Shown: piece after piece, positions 43,110 through 52,758 of the stretch
How positions within the stretch are numbered: the stretch's first letter is position 1
Layout of the letters: every line of letters starts with the position of its first letter
Source of the DNA: UBA8958 sp964571695
Lineage (GTDB): Bacteria; Desulfobacterota; Syntrophia; Syntrophales; UBA8958
Direction: 5' to 3'
Assembly (NCBI GenBank): GCA_964571695.1
Contig: CAZNDG010000012.1
Location: forward strand, 1-64,000
Length of the DNA stretch: 64,000 bases
Notes under the pieces: model-generated
What the model was told of the DNA's origin: nothing
What the model saw: only the letters and a program-made list of their open reading frames with translations
Databases searched by the model: none
Made by a program: the position numbers and the translations under genes

Positions 43110-44192
43110 ATGGCAAAAATCGACGCCTTTTTCCAGTTGATGAACGAACAGGGGGCCTCGGACCTCCATCTCGTCACGGGGCAGCAGCCGGCGATCCGCA
43201 TCCGGGGGGAAATCGAGCGGATCAAATACGACCTGCTGGACAACGACGGTCTCAAGGCCATGCTTTACGAAATAGCCCCGGAGCACAAAATCAAGCAGTT
43301 CGAAGAGACGGGAGACGTCGATTTCGCCTATGAAATTCCAGGCCTGGCCCGCTACCGCGCCAATTTCTTCATGCAGAAGTGGGGCTGCGCCGCCGTCTTC
43401 AGAGAGATCCCCAGCAACATCCTCACCTCCGAGCAGTTAGGGCTCCCCGCGGTGGTCTCCAAACTGGCCTCCCTGCCCCGGGGGCTGGTTCTCGTCACCG
43501 GCCCCACCGGCAGCGGCAAATCCACCACCCTGGCGGCCATCATCGATCAGGCCAACCGGACCCGGAAGGACCACATCATCACCGTGGAAGACCCCATCGA
43601 ATTCGTCCACAAGAGCCAGCAGTGCATCGTGAATCACCGGGAGGTCGGGGTCCACACCAAGAGCTTCTCCTCCGCCCTCCGCGGCGCCCTCCGCGAGGAC
43701 CCGGACATCATCCTCGTCGGCGAAATGCGGGACCTGGAAACCATCCGCCTGGCCGTGGAAGCGGCCTCCACGGGTCACCTCGTCTTCGGCACTCTCCATA
43801 CCACCTCCGCCGCCAAGACGGTGGACCGGGTCATCGAGGTCTTCCCCGCCAGCGAACAGGCCCAGATCCGCTCCACCCTCGCCGACGGTCTCCGCGCCGT
43901 GGTCGCCCAAGTCCTCTTCAAACGCATTGATAAGAAGGGCCGTTGCGCCGCCCTCGAAATCCTCATCGCCACCTCCGCCGTCCGGAACCTGATCCGGGAG
44001 GCCAAAACCTTCCAGATCGCCTCCATGATCCAGACGGGAAAGAAGTATGGGATGCAGCTTCTTGACGACGCCATTTACGAGTTGGTCAACAAGGGCTGGA
44101 TCGACCCCGATGAGGCTTACGCCAAGGCCAATGACAAGACTAAATTCCGTCCGCTGCTGAAAAAGCCCCCGGCGGATTTCACCGACGCGTAA
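43110..44192 (+). CDS. pilT: Type IV pilus retraction ATPase, PilT family
   Basis: 360 aa. N-terminal PAS-like region with GASDLHLVTGQQPAIRIRG, RecA-like core with Walker A GPTGSGKST, Asp box ITVEDPIEF, Walker B DIILVGEMRD, and the His box TGHLVFGTLHTTSA. These are the PilT hallmarks (ASDLH and AIRNLIRE-like VRNLIRE). It powers pilus retraction/twitching or uptake. The preferred start follows a GGGAGG site. A second PilT-like gene follows 150 bp downstream. Local base composition is strongly GC. Confidence 0.95.
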   Translation: MAKIDAFFQLMNEQGASDLHLVTGQQPAIRIRGEIERIKYDLLDNDGLKAMLYEIAPEHKIKQFEETGDVDFAYEIPGLARYRANFFMQKWGCAAVFREIPSNILTSEQLGLPAVVSKLASLPRGLVLVTGPTGSGKSTTLAAIIDQANRTRKDHIITVEDPIEFVHKSQQCIVNHREVGVHTKSFSSALRGALREDPDIILVGEMRDLETIRLAVEAASTGHLVFGTLHTTSAAKTVDRVIEVFPASEQAQIRSTLADGLRAVVAQVLFKRIDKKGRCAALEILIATSAVRNLIREAKTFQIASMIQTGKKYGMQLLDDAIYELVNKGWIDPDEAYAKANDKTKFRPLLKKPPADFTDA

Positions 44193-44341
44193 AGACGGGC
44201 AGCGCCGGAAGCATTTACCGGCAGCGCTCACGGGAAGGATTTGATTCCCGATGCCGAGGCAACCCCGATAAGGCAAGCCGAGGTAACTATAGAACTTTAT
44301 AGCCATCCACCAATAATAGCGATCAGGGAGGAAAGCTTGAG

Positions 44342-45520
44342 ATGAGAAAACAGGAAATCGACTTCATTTTAGGAAAAATGCTCGACTCCCACGGCAATGT
44401 ATCGGATCTGAACATCACTGTGGGCAAGCCTTTTCAGGTCGAGGCTTCCGGACAGTTGACCGGGGTGGAACTCGATCCGCCCCTTAATAAACTGACGCCC
44501 TTCCAATCGGAAATATTCGCCATGAACCTGATCAATCAGGACCGCCGCCTCACGGAAACCCTCATTGCCGAAGGCTCCTGCGACTCGTCCTACGAACTGC
44601 CCGGCAAGGCCCGTTTCCGCGTCAACATCTTCTCCCAGCGAGGAAATTACTCCATCGTCCTTCGTAAGCTGGAGACCCGGATTCCCACCTGTGAGGATCT
44701 GAATCTCCCCGGGGCCTTCTACAAGATGGCGGAGGAAAAGAACGGGATCATCCTGGTAACCGGGGCCACGGGAAGCGGGAAATCCACCTCCCTGGCCGCC
44801 GTCCTGGACAAGATCAACGACACCAAGTCCGTTCACATCGTCACCCTGGAGGACCCCGTGGAATTTTCCCATCCCCACAAGAAGGCGACCTTCAACCAGC
44901 GGGAAATGGGAAATGATTTCGACACCTTCGCCAGTGGTCTCCGGGCGGCGCTCCGCCAGGCCCCGAAGGTCATTCTCGTCGGGGAAATGCGGGACCGGGA
45001 GACGGTGGAAATCGGCCTGTCCGCCGCCGAAACGGGCCATCTGGTCGTCAGCACCCTCCATACCGTGGACGCCGGTCAGACCATCAACCGCATCCTCGGC
45101 ATGTTTTCCACGGAGGAGGAAACCCAGATTCGCATCCGCCTCGCCGATACGGTCCGCTGGATCGTCTGCCAACGCCTCCTGCCCAAGGTCGGCGGCGGCC
45201 GGGTGGCGGCCTTCGAGATCATGGGCTCCAATCTCCGGATCAAGGATACCATCCTTCACGGCGAATCGGAGGGAAAAACCTTCTATGAAATCATCCAGGC
45301 CAGCAAGGCCTTCGGGATGATCACCTTCGACGACTACATAGTGGAGCTTTACGAGAAAGGCCTGATCACCGAAGAAACCGCCCGGGCCTATGCCTCCAAC
45401 AAGGGCATCGTCGGCCGGGGCATCGATTCCGTGAAGAGCACCAAAGGCGAGGCGACCACGGAACTTGGCAAGCTTGCCATCGACAAGGACTACGGAAAGC
45501 AGAAACCTAAATGGCCGTAA
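44342..45520 (+). CDS. PilT/PilU-like ATPase, second copy
   Basis: 392 aa with the same fold but less conserved: Walker A GATGSGKST, Asp box VTLEDPVEF, Walker B KVILVGEMRD, His box TGHLVVSTLHTVDA. The first N-terminal block reads VSDLNITVGKPFQVE, lacking the ASDLH His. It is closer to PilU-like accessory retraction ATPases. In known systems a second ATPase supports PilT under load; that role is inferred from position. Long polar C-terminal tail. Confidence 0.88.
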   Translation: MRKQEIDFILGKMLDSHGNVSDLNITVGKPFQVEASGQLTGVELDPPLNKLTPFQSEIFAMNLINQDRRLTETLIAEGSCDSSYELPGKARFRVNIFSQRGNYSIVLRKLETRIPTCEDLNLPGAFYKMAEEKNGIILVTGATGSGKSTSLAAVLDKINDTKSVHIVTLEDPVEFSHPHKKATFNQREMGNDFDTFASGLRAALRQAPKVILVGEMRDRETVEIGLSAAETGHLVVSTLHTVDAGQTINRILGMFSTEEETQIRIRLADTVRWIVCQRLLPKVGGGRVAAFEIMGSNLRIKDTILHGESEGKTFYEIIQASKAFGMITFDDYIVELYEKGLITEETARAYASNKGIVGRGIDSVKSTKGEATTELGKLAIDKDYGKQKPKWP

Positions 45521-45626
45521 TCACGACGCAGCGCATATCGCCGGCGAACAACCAGGACAAGATCCTGGCAGGCGGGGGCATTTATCTAAACTCTCGATAT
45601 TTTCTTAAGGGGGACGGACGAAACCA

Positions 45627-46142
45627 ATGGAAGAGCAGAAGACTTTGGCCAAAGACGTAGCAGCGGCGGATTACAACGCCTCGGATATGCCCTTCGACTT
45701 CGTCGAGGAGGGGGCGCAAACCGCTCTGATCTGTGAAGCCGACGGGTCGGTGCGGGAAAAGATCGTTGCCGACATGAAGGCGGCGGGATACCAGACCAGC
45801 GAGGCGGCAAACGCCCGGGACGCCTTGAAAAAGACCCGGTTTCACGTTTACGACGTCGTGGTCGTAAATGAACGCTTCGACGCGGACAACCCCGACGCCA
45901 ACGACATTCTCGTGTATTACGAGGCCCTGCCCATGACTACGAGGCGCCGGTCCTTCCTGGTCCTGCTCACGGATAGATACCGCTCCTCGGACAACATGGC
46001 GGCCTTCAACAAAAGCGTCAATCTCGTGGTCAATTTAAAGAACATCGACGATTTCACGGCGATTTTCAAACGGGCTTTCGCCGACAACACCGCCTTTTAC
46101 CACGTCTTCCGGGAAACCCTGAAAAAGATGGGTAAAGCTTGA
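45627..46142 (+). CDS. Receiver-like protein of the pilT cluster
   Basis: 171 aa. After an acidic N-terminus the region from TALICEADGSVREKIVADMKAAGYQ resembles a response-regulator fold, continuing with FHVYDVVVVNERFD, where the phosphorylation site would be; the usual Asp is not in a clear DxxMP context. It then runs to KSVNLVVNLKNIDDF, where the conserved Lys would be. A degenerate, phosphorylation-independent receiver is likely. It probably belongs with the two pilT genes upstream; function unknown. Confidence 0.65.
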   Translation: MEEQKTLAKDVAAADYNASDMPFDFVEEGAQTALICEADGSVREKIVADMKAAGYQTSEAANARDALKKTRFHVYDVVVVNERFDADNPDANDILVYYEALPMTTRRRSFLVLLTDRYRSSDNMAAFNKSVNLVVNLKNIDDFTAIFKRAFADNTAFYHVFRETLKKMGKA

Positions 46143-46154
46143 GGATTTTTTTGC

Positions 46155-47117
46155 TCAGGTGGAGGAATCCTTCCGGGCGTTATCTTTCTCCTCCAGGGCC
46201 CGCTGGGCATCGGCAAGGTAGAGGAGATAAAAAGGATTTTGCGGTTCCGCCGTGACGGCCCTCTGAAAGGCCGCCACGGCTTTTTCGTGGTGTCCGGCCC
46301 CGGCCAGGGCATTGCCGAGGCGGTTGCAATACGCGGCGGTGAATTCCGGCCGGAGCGACATGGCCGTTTCATAGGCAGCCACCGCCGCCTCGATGTCGCC
46401 CCGGGCAAGGAGCAAATCGCCGGCAAGCAGGTGGTGGGCCGGTTCGGCGGCGTCTTCCCGGATGCACAGCGCCGCCATCCGGATCGCCGGCTCGATATGA
46501 CCCGCATCGCGGTAAACCACCGCCAAACGACCATAATAGGCGGCAGATGAAAGCGGTTCGATCTCTCCGGCCCGCCGATAGGCCGCTTCTGCGGCGTCGA
46601 ATTCCTCTCCCGCCGCCAGGGCGTTTCCCAGCCGGCAGCAGGCCATGGCGTCGTCGGGCTCCAGCTCCGTCATCCGGCGAAAGACCGCCACGGCCTTGGC
46701 AACTTCCCCGGTCTTCAGATAGGCATCTCCCAGGTCCCCCATCAGGGCGTAGTCTTCCGGCTGGGCAGCCATGGCGTGTTCGCAGATTGCCACGAGACGA
46801 TCATAGCGTCCTTCCCGCTTGAAGATCCGCACCAGTTCGTCGAAGGCGAATCCCGTAAAAATCTTGCGCTGGAGTTCCTTTTTTAGAAGCGCTTCAAAGC
46901 AGGCCACCGCCTCATCGAGAAAACCGCCGTCGTGATAGGCCCAAGCCAACTTCAGGACGAAGGAGTCCTCGCCGGGATGGCGGGCCACCAGCCGCCGTAA
47001 GATTTCGATCGCGTCGCCGCAGCGACCCGCCTCCAGACAATCTTCAACAAGGATCTGAAGTTCCTCGGAATTCAGATCCTCCCACCGAGGGTTGCCGTCC
47101 CTATCATCTATCTTCAT
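46155..47117 (-). CDS. Tetratricopeptide repeat protein
   Basis: 320 aa made of about eight TPR-like units, for example DAIEILRRLVARHPGEDSFV, KAVAVFRRMTELEPDDAMAC and EAAVAAYETAMSLRPEFTAA, preceded by a short acidic N-terminus. No signal peptide or membrane segment. Probably a cytoplasmic scaffold. It is convergent with the receiver-like gene, and a terminator for the upstream selenoprotein lies before it. Confidence 0.88.
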   Translation of the reverse strand: MKIDDRDGNPRWEDLNSEELQILVEDCLEAGRCGDAIEILRRLVARHPGEDSFVLKLAWAYHDGGFLDEAVACFEALLKKELQRKIFTGFAFDELVRIFKREGRYDRLVAICEHAMAAQPEDYALMGDLGDAYLKTGEVAKAVAVFRRMTELEPDDAMACCRLGNALAAGEEFDAAEAAYRRAGEIEPLSSAAYYGRLAVVYRDAGHIEPAIRMAALCIREDAAEPAHHLLAGDLLLARGDIEAAVAAYETAMSLRPEFTAAYCNRLGNALAGAGHHEKAVAAFQRAVTAEPQNPFYLLYLADAQRALEEKDNARKDSST

Positions 47118-47223
47118 CGGTTCGCAACCCGTAAATATGCGGATTTCAGGCCGGGAATTATCACTCTTCTTTCTCGTCGCACCGGAGGCGATGGTGAAAA
47201 GAACCCTGCCATCCTTCCTACGG

Positions 47224-47252
47224 AAAAAGGCCCCGGCTTGTAGCCGAGGCCT
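47224..47252 (-). terminator. Terminator after the HesB-like selenoprotein gene
   Basis: On the minus strand AGGCCTCGGCT pairs with AGCCGGGGCCT around ACA and is followed by TTTTT. Confidence 0.88.
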
Positions 47253-47287
47253 GTGTTTATAACTGTTTCAGCAATCACCACCCCGGC

Positions 47288-47602
47288 TTAGCAGGCGGAG
47301 CAGGAACCACAGCCACCGCCGCTGCCCGCCGCCAGATTGGAGGTCAGTTTGAACCCCGACCCCATGGCACCGGTAATGAAATCTACGGTGATCGGCCGGA
47401 CCTCTTCGTAAAGGGACTTGTCGATCAGGAAGGTCAGGCCGTTATCCTGGACCACTTCGTCGGTTTCTTTTGGCTCATCCAGAGCCATCCCCAGATTGGG
47501 GCCGCCTCAACCGGCCGTCATAATGATCCGGATCGTCTGGATAGCCTTGTTCTGCAGGAATTCCTTGATGACTTCCGTTGCTTTTTCGGTTACTTGAAAC
47601 AT
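47288..47602 (-). CDS. HesB/IscA-like selenoprotein (in-frame UGA = selenocysteine)
   Basis: ATG 47602 follows AGGAGGATCAAA. The frame reads MFQVTEKATEVIKEFL, then TAG-UGA-GGPNLGMALDEP: the UGA is codon 32 (47509-47507), exactly where HesB/IscA proteins have their first conserved Cys. Beyond it the frame continues in family sequence and ends in the Cys-rich GGCGSCSAC; 104 aa in all. A candidate bacterial SECIS (GGCTC-TGGAT-GAGCC) lies at the right distance after UGA. HesB-like selenoproteins are known from prokaryotic selenoproteome surveys. Iron-sulfur or redox function is probable. Ordinary annotation would give only the part after the UGA. Confidence 0.88.
47472..47509 (-). promoter_or_regulatory. 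Candidate bacterial SECIS element
   Basis: After the UGA, a stem GGCTC/GAGCC with the loop TGGAT starts 22 nt downstream, so its loop is 26-30 nt from the UGA and has G as second loop base. This fits the known bacterial SECIS geometry (loop 16-37 nt from UGA, early G in loop). A lower stem CCCC-AATCT-GGGG also exists. SelB recognition is inferred. Confidence 0.7.
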
Positions 47603-47749
47603 TTTGATCCTCCTTGTCAAATCTTATCGGACCGCTAACCTATATACGGGACCAGCGTTTGTCAATCATAAACTCCGGAAAATATTTTCTGCCGGTCCGG
47701 TTATCCGTAGCCTAACCTCCGGCAGGCGAGATATTGCGCCCTCGAACGC

Positions 47750-49999
47750 TCAGGACGCCAACTGGAAGCCCTTTTCCCTGAACAGCCGCAGGCAGGCATC
47801 CACGACCTCGGGATCGTAAAGGAGGTCCCGGTTCTCTTCGATCTCCGCCAGCCCCTCCTCCAGGGCCCGCGCCGGGCGGTAGGGACGGTAAGAGATCATG
47901 GACTCCACCACGTCGGCCACCATCAGGATCTTCGCCTCGATAAGCAGTTCGTCGTCCCTGAGCCCCCGGGGGTAGCCCGAACCGTCCAGTCGCTCATGAT
48001 GCTGCCGGATGATCTCGGCAATAGGCCAGGGGAAATCGATGTCCTTGAGGATCTCGAAGCCGGACTCCGCGTGGTTCTTCACGAGGCTGAACTCGATGTC
48101 CGACAGCTTCCGCGGCATGCTGAGGATCTCCGCCGGCACGGATATCTTGCCGAGATCGTGAATGACGCTGGCCAGCCGGACGGAGTTTTTCTGTTCGCAG
48201 CTCAGCTCCATTTCCTCGGCGATGGCGCCGGCCAATTCGGCAACGCGGCGCTGATGGCCGGCAGTATATGGGTCCCGCGTTTCCACCGTCACAGCCATCG
48301 CCCGCACCGTCGCTTCAAGGGATTTGATGATACGCTCCATGCTCAGTTTGCGATCGGTGATATCCTGGCTCATGCCTTCGTAATAGCGGATGTTGCCCTG
48401 CTCGTCCCGAACCGCCTGGAAGGTCAGGGAGACCCAGATGGGGGTGCCGTCCTTGCAACGTTGCTGGACCTCAAAATCCTTTACGTAACCCTGCCTGTCG
48501 ATGAGGTGGAGGATCTTCTCCCGGTCCTTGGGATCAACATAGAGTTGGTAGGCAACGTCCGTCATCGTGGCGATGAGTTCCTCGGAAGAGGCATAACCCA
48601 GCATCCGGGCCATGGCCGGATTGGCCATCAAGAAGGCGCCTTCCGGCGTGGAACGGAAGATCCCCTCCTGAACGCCCTCGAAGATTGTCCGGTACTGCGC
48701 TTCGGCCCGGCGCAGGTCCTCCTCCGCCTGCATGCGTTGGGTAATGTCTTCATTGGTCCCTTCATAATAAATGATTCTGCCCTCTTCATCTTTTACCGCA
48801 TGGGCATTGATGGAAATCCAGAATTTGCTCCCGTCCCGTCGATAGAGTTGCGCGACGAAATCATTGACCAGGCCCTTTTCCGTCAGGATTCGCTTCAGCC
48901 GCTCCCGGTCCTCGGGATAGACGTAAAGCTGTTGCCCGATATTGGTGACGGCGTTGATCATCTCCTCCTGGGAATCGTAGCCGAACATCCGGTAAAAGGC
49001 CGGGTTCATGCTCAGATAGCGTCCTTCGGGCGTGGTCTGGTATATCCCCTCGACGGCGTTTTCATAAATCTGACGATACTTCTCTTCACTGGCGATCCAT
49101 CTCTTTTCGGCCGCCTTAAGCTCGGTGACGTCTTCCGATATCCCCAGAAGATAAAGGGCTTCCCCCTCTTCATTCAGGATGGGGATCTTCTTCGTATGGA
49201 GGATCCGCGTTCCCAGATCCCGGGTTTCGATGGACTCTTCGCGAATGTCCACCAGTGTCTTCCCGGCGAGGGTCTCCCGGTCCTTGGCGGTAAAGAAATC
49301 CGCCTGCCCTTTGGGGAAAAAATCGTAATCGTTTTTGCCGATCAAATCCTCCCGGCGCATACCGAGCAGTTTTTCCCCGGCCCGGTTGAACCGGACAAAG
49401 TTCAGGGCTTTTGCGTCCTTGACAAAGATCATGTCGGGAATGTTCTCGATGACGCTGGCCAGGAACTCCTGCTCCTTCCGCAGCGTCTCCTCCTTGGTCC
49501 GCAGTTGCTCATACACGGCTTCGAGATCCAGAATCTTCTTCTCCAGTTTGCGGCACAGGGCTTCGTTGTGCCGGCGGAGGAATTCCATCTCCTCCTCCAG
49601 GGATGCCAGCGCCGGTGATTCCGCCCGGCGCTTTTTGTTCAACAATTCCTGGAAGATGCCCATCAGCACATCCGGATCCTGGGGCTTGAGGAGGAAGCGA
49701 TCGGCACCAAGGTCCAAGCCGAGCGACTGATCCTCCTGTTGGGTATAGGTAGCCGTGTAAAATACAAAGGGAACGCGATGCAGGCGATCATCCGTCTTGC
49801 AGCGGCGGCAGAGGGCATAACCGTCCATAACGGGCATGAGGATGTCGCTGACGATGAGATCCGGCGGCGATTGGCGGGCGATCTCCAGGGCGTCGGCGCC
49901 GTTTTCCGCTTTCATGACCTCAAAGCCGTGTGTTTTCAGCAATATTTCGAGCAAATAGAGATTTTCCGCATTGTCGTCGACGATCAGCACCCGGTCCAT
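47750..49999 (-). CDS. Response regulator-PAS-HD-GYP signalling protein
   Basis: 749 aa. REC domain at 1-120 (VLIVDDNAENLYLL, IVSDILMPVMDGY with the phosphoacceptor Asp, LKPQDPDVL), a coiled-coil segment at about 130-190, and three PAS domains at about 195-310, 320-440 and 445-560, with GISEDVTEL, TNEDITQRM and MSQDITDRK ends. A C-terminal HD-GYP follows (TAGHQRRVAELA, IHDLGK, HHERLDGSGYP). It likely degrades c-di-GMP in response to phosphorylation and PAS signals. It is encoded directly downstream of a single-domain receiver and a sensor kinase. Confidence 0.93.
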   Translation of the reverse strand: MDRVLIVDDNAENLYLLEILLKTHGFEVMKAENGADALEIARQSPPDLIVSDILMPVMDGYALCRRCKTDDRLHRVPFVFYTATYTQQEDQSLGLDLGADRFLLKPQDPDVLMGIFQELLNKKRRAESPALASLEEEMEFLRRHNEALCRKLEKKILDLEAVYEQLRTKEETLRKEQEFLASVIENIPDMIFVKDAKALNFVRFNRAGEKLLGMRREDLIGKNDYDFFPKGQADFFTAKDRETLAGKTLVDIREESIETRDLGTRILHTKKIPILNEEGEALYLLGISEDVTELKAAEKRWIASEEKYRQIYENAVEGIYQTTPEGRYLSMNPAFYRMFGYDSQEEMINAVTNIGQQLYVYPEDRERLKRILTEKGLVNDFVAQLYRRDGSKFWISINAHAVKDEEGRIIYYEGTNEDITQRMQAEEDLRRAEAQYRTIFEGVQEGIFRSTPEGAFLMANPAMARMLGYASSEELIATMTDVAYQLYVDPKDREKILHLIDRQGYVKDFEVQQRCKDGTPIWVSLTFQAVRDEQGNIRYYEGMSQDITDRKLSMERIIKSLEATVRAMAVTVETRDPYTAGHQRRVAELAGAIAEEMELSCEQKNSVRLASVIHDLGKISVPAEILSMPRKLSDIEFSLVKNHAESGFEILKDIDFPWPIAEIIRQHHERLDGSGYPRGLRDDELLIEAKILMVADVVESMISYRPYRPARALEEGLAEIEENRDLLYDPEVVDACLRLFREKGFQLAS

Positions 50000-50006
50000 A
50001 AGTTGG

Positions 50007-50399
50007 TCACTTCCCTTCCCCGCCGTCCGCCCTTAGGCATAGCTGTTGTTCGACCTGTTGCATAAAGGTGTCGGGATTGATCGGTTTCTCGATATAGCCG
50101 TTGCATCCCGCCGCGATAGTCTTCTCCCGATCCCCGGCCATCGCATACGAGGTGACCGCCACAATCGGGACCGTTGCCAGGTCCGGCTTGGTCCTGAGCG
50201 TCCGGGCCACGGCATAGCCGTCCATGACGGGAAGCTGGATGTCCAGAAGGATCAGATCCGGCTTTATCTTTTCGGCCATTTCAATCCCTTCCCGGCCGTC
50301 CCGGGCCTCGCACACCTCGTAGCCATTCTTTTCCAGAATAAACTTGACGAGATAGAGGTTCTGTTCGTTGTCCTCGATTACCAGGATTCTGCTTTTCAT
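50007..50399 (-). CDS. Single-domain response regulator (DivK/CheY-like)
   Basis: 130 aa from ATG 50399, overlapping the sensor kinase stop as ATGA. RILVIEDNEQNLYLV, LILLDIQLPVMDGYAV (phosphoacceptor Asp), AVTSYAMAGD and CNGYIEKPINP are all receiver landmarks. No output domain, so it relays phosphate or binds a partner. It sits between the kinase and the REC-PAS-HD-GYP protein; a phosphorelay is inferred. Confidence 0.93.
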   Translation of the reverse strand: MKSRILVIEDNEQNLYLVKFILEKNGYEVCEARDGREGIEMAEKIKPDLILLDIQLPVMDGYAVARTLRTKPDLATVPIVAVTSYAMAGDREKTIAAGCNGYIEKPINPDTFMQQVEQQLCLRADGGEGK

Positions 50400-52380
50400 G
50401 TCTGACTCCCTTTCGCCGGTATGGATACCGTAAACGTAGTCCCCCGCTGCCATTCGCTTTCCACCCGGATGTCGCCGCCCATCAGTTCCAGGAGCTTCTT
50501 GCAGATGGACAGCCCCAGTCCCGTCCCTTCATACATGCGGTTGATTCCGGTGTCTATCTGACGAAACGGTTTGAACATCTCGTCGATATTCTCTTTTTTC
50601 ACGCCGATGCCGGTATCGGCCACGCGGATGATATAATTTCCATCCGCCGCCACGCAAGAAATATTGATGCTTCCCGCATCCGTAAATTTTACGGCATTGC
50701 TCAACAGGTTTAAAATTATCTGTTCCACCCGGCGGGCATCGCTGTACAGCTCCCCCACCTCCGGGGCGATGGCGACCTCGAGGCGCAGGCCCTTCTTTTC
50801 CGTCAGGGGCCGGCATGTCTGCACGATCTTGTCGATGGCCGCCCGCAGATCGAAGTTCTCCCGGGAGATCTGGAGTTTGCCCGCCTCGATCTCCGAGATG
50901 TCCAGGATATCGCTGATGAGCGCCAGGAGGTGGTTGGCGCTGGTGCGCACCATTTGGAGCTGCTTGCGCTGTTCATCGTTGAGCGGTCCCACCAGGCCCT
51001 GGAGAAGGATGCCGGTAAAGCCGATGATGGAATTCAGGGGCGTCCGCAACTCATGGGACATGGTGGCCAGAAACGCTGATTTCATCTGGTCCGCCGCTTC
51101 GGCGTGTTCCTTGGCCTGCATCATCTCCATATTGCTCATCCGCAACTGCTGCGTCCGTTCCTCCACGAGGGCCTCCAGGTGGTCGCGATGCTTCTGGAGC
51201 TCCTGTTCCTTGACCATGAGGACCCGCTCGGTGCGGCGCCGCCGGACGAGATTGAAGAACAATGCCGCGATGAGGGCCGCCTGGGCGGCAAAGATCAGCA
51301 GCGCCATGAGCACGATCCCACGGTTTTCCTCCCAAAATGATTTCTCCCGGTTGATCAGGATGCTTGCGGCGGGGACCAGGTCGGGGGAAACCCCCAGCGC
51401 TCGAGCTGCCGCCAGTCGTACATATTCCGTATCTCCGCCTCGATTTTGAGGGGGTATTTAACCTCCCGGTCGGAGATCATTTTGACGGCGGCGGCGGCGG
51501 CGGCATTACCGTAGGCTTCCGCGCTGGTGAGATGGCCGCCGAGGATGCCTAGGCCGAGGACGGTGTCGTAGAAGCCGAAGATCGGGGCATTCGCCCGGGG
51601 AGCGAGTTCCTTCATCACCTGGACGGTAGTGCAGGGATTGCCGTCCCGATCCCGGACATAGGTGAGGATCAGGATGGCGGAGTTTACCGGGGTGAGGGAA
51701 AGACGGTCGGCCAATTCCCGGGGGGGCACGCCGTCGAGGTAGGAGACATCCCGGGGCCAGCGGATTCGTTCCACGGCCCGGCGGGTCCTCTCCCGGTAGG
51801 TTAGGTCGTCCTCGCCCTGGCCGGACACCACGAAGAGACGTTCCGTCCGGGGGAAAAAGAGCCTGATCCGCTCGATGGTGCCGGCAATGTCGGAAGTGCT
51901 TTCAACCAGACCCGTTTTTTCCCCGGCCAGGATCCCCGGAATCTGGTCCTTGCCGGGAAGGAGGTATAATTTCGGGACGCCGGGAAAGAGCTCTTCGCCA
52001 TGAGACAACAGAAAACCGCTGCCGGCCGGCATGACACCGATGACAAGATCGATGCCCAAATAACGGTACTTCGCCCGGAGCAAATCCCGAAAGATGATGA
52101 GAAACTCCGGATCGGCCAGTTTCCTGCCGTCCATATACTCGTAGCTCATCTTGGCCGGCGGGGAAAGAACCTTATGGATGCTGTCGCTGAAGGCATGATC
52201 GAGGGAGTTGAACCACTGGGTGACGTAGGGCTGGGAGGTAATGATCAGGATATGCGCGCCGTCCTCCTTTTTGCCGGCCGGCGGTTTCCCTTCGGAAGCC
52301 GGCGCCGGACTCCCCAAACCGAGGAGAATCAGGAGAGGCATGAGGAACAAAACAGCTCGTATTTGTTGCTTATATTGCAT
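50396..52380 (-). pseudogene. Sensor histidine kinase with ABC-binding-type sensor domain, split by a frameshift
   Basis: Two frames make one protein. Frame 1 (from ATG 52380, 341 aa) has a signal segment and an ABC-substrate-binding-like sensor domain (LIITSQPYVTQWFNSLDHAF, VIGVMPAGSGFLLSH, GFYDTVLGLGILGG) and ends WGFPPTWSPP. Frame 2 continues with VPAASILINREKSFWEENRG, a transmembrane segment (MALLIFAAQAALIAALFF), a dimerisation box (HELRTPLNS) and an ATPase (NLLSNAVKF, DTGIGV, GTGLGLS), ending at 50396. The shift lies in a 5-C run at 51383-51387. Sequencing error, a real lesion, or two separately translated proteins (second ATG 51313) are all possible. Confidence 0.8.
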
Positions 52381-52758
52381 GCTGGGTAATCAATTTATGA
52401 AAAAGGTAATCTCGACCTGTTTTAAAATTCCCAGTTCAAATTTACCAATACATCTATCATCTCCCTAAATCTACTTATTATTTCTAATTGAACCTTGGCA
52501 TCTGGCGATTATTCTCGCCAAAATAACGGCTCAGCGAATCCAAGAGATAATGTAACATTCCGGTTGGCATGACACACAGCAGGAGATTTATAAAGTAATT
52601 ATGATGACTTTTTACGAGTTCATCAATTATATCAGATGGGAAACGCTTCGGGAACGACTAATTCCTTCCCCGGCGGCGGGGAAGATCGAAACAGTTGAAA
52701 AATCCGCGTATTCATTCTATAGGCATCTGCCCGGCAGGAAAAAGGAAAGGAAACCGAC
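52381..52758. other. AT-rich divergent intergenic region before hslO
   Basis: Gene-free, AT-rich stretch between the split kinase and hslO. No convincing promoter at ideal spacing was found on either strand. TTGGCATGACACACAGC near 52564 resembles a -24/-12 site but its spacing is one base too long. Confidence 0.45.

Noticed and set aside
52564..52582. Sigma-54-like promoter before hslO
   Set aside because: The GG and GC dinucleotides are one base too far apart and the -12 box is poor.
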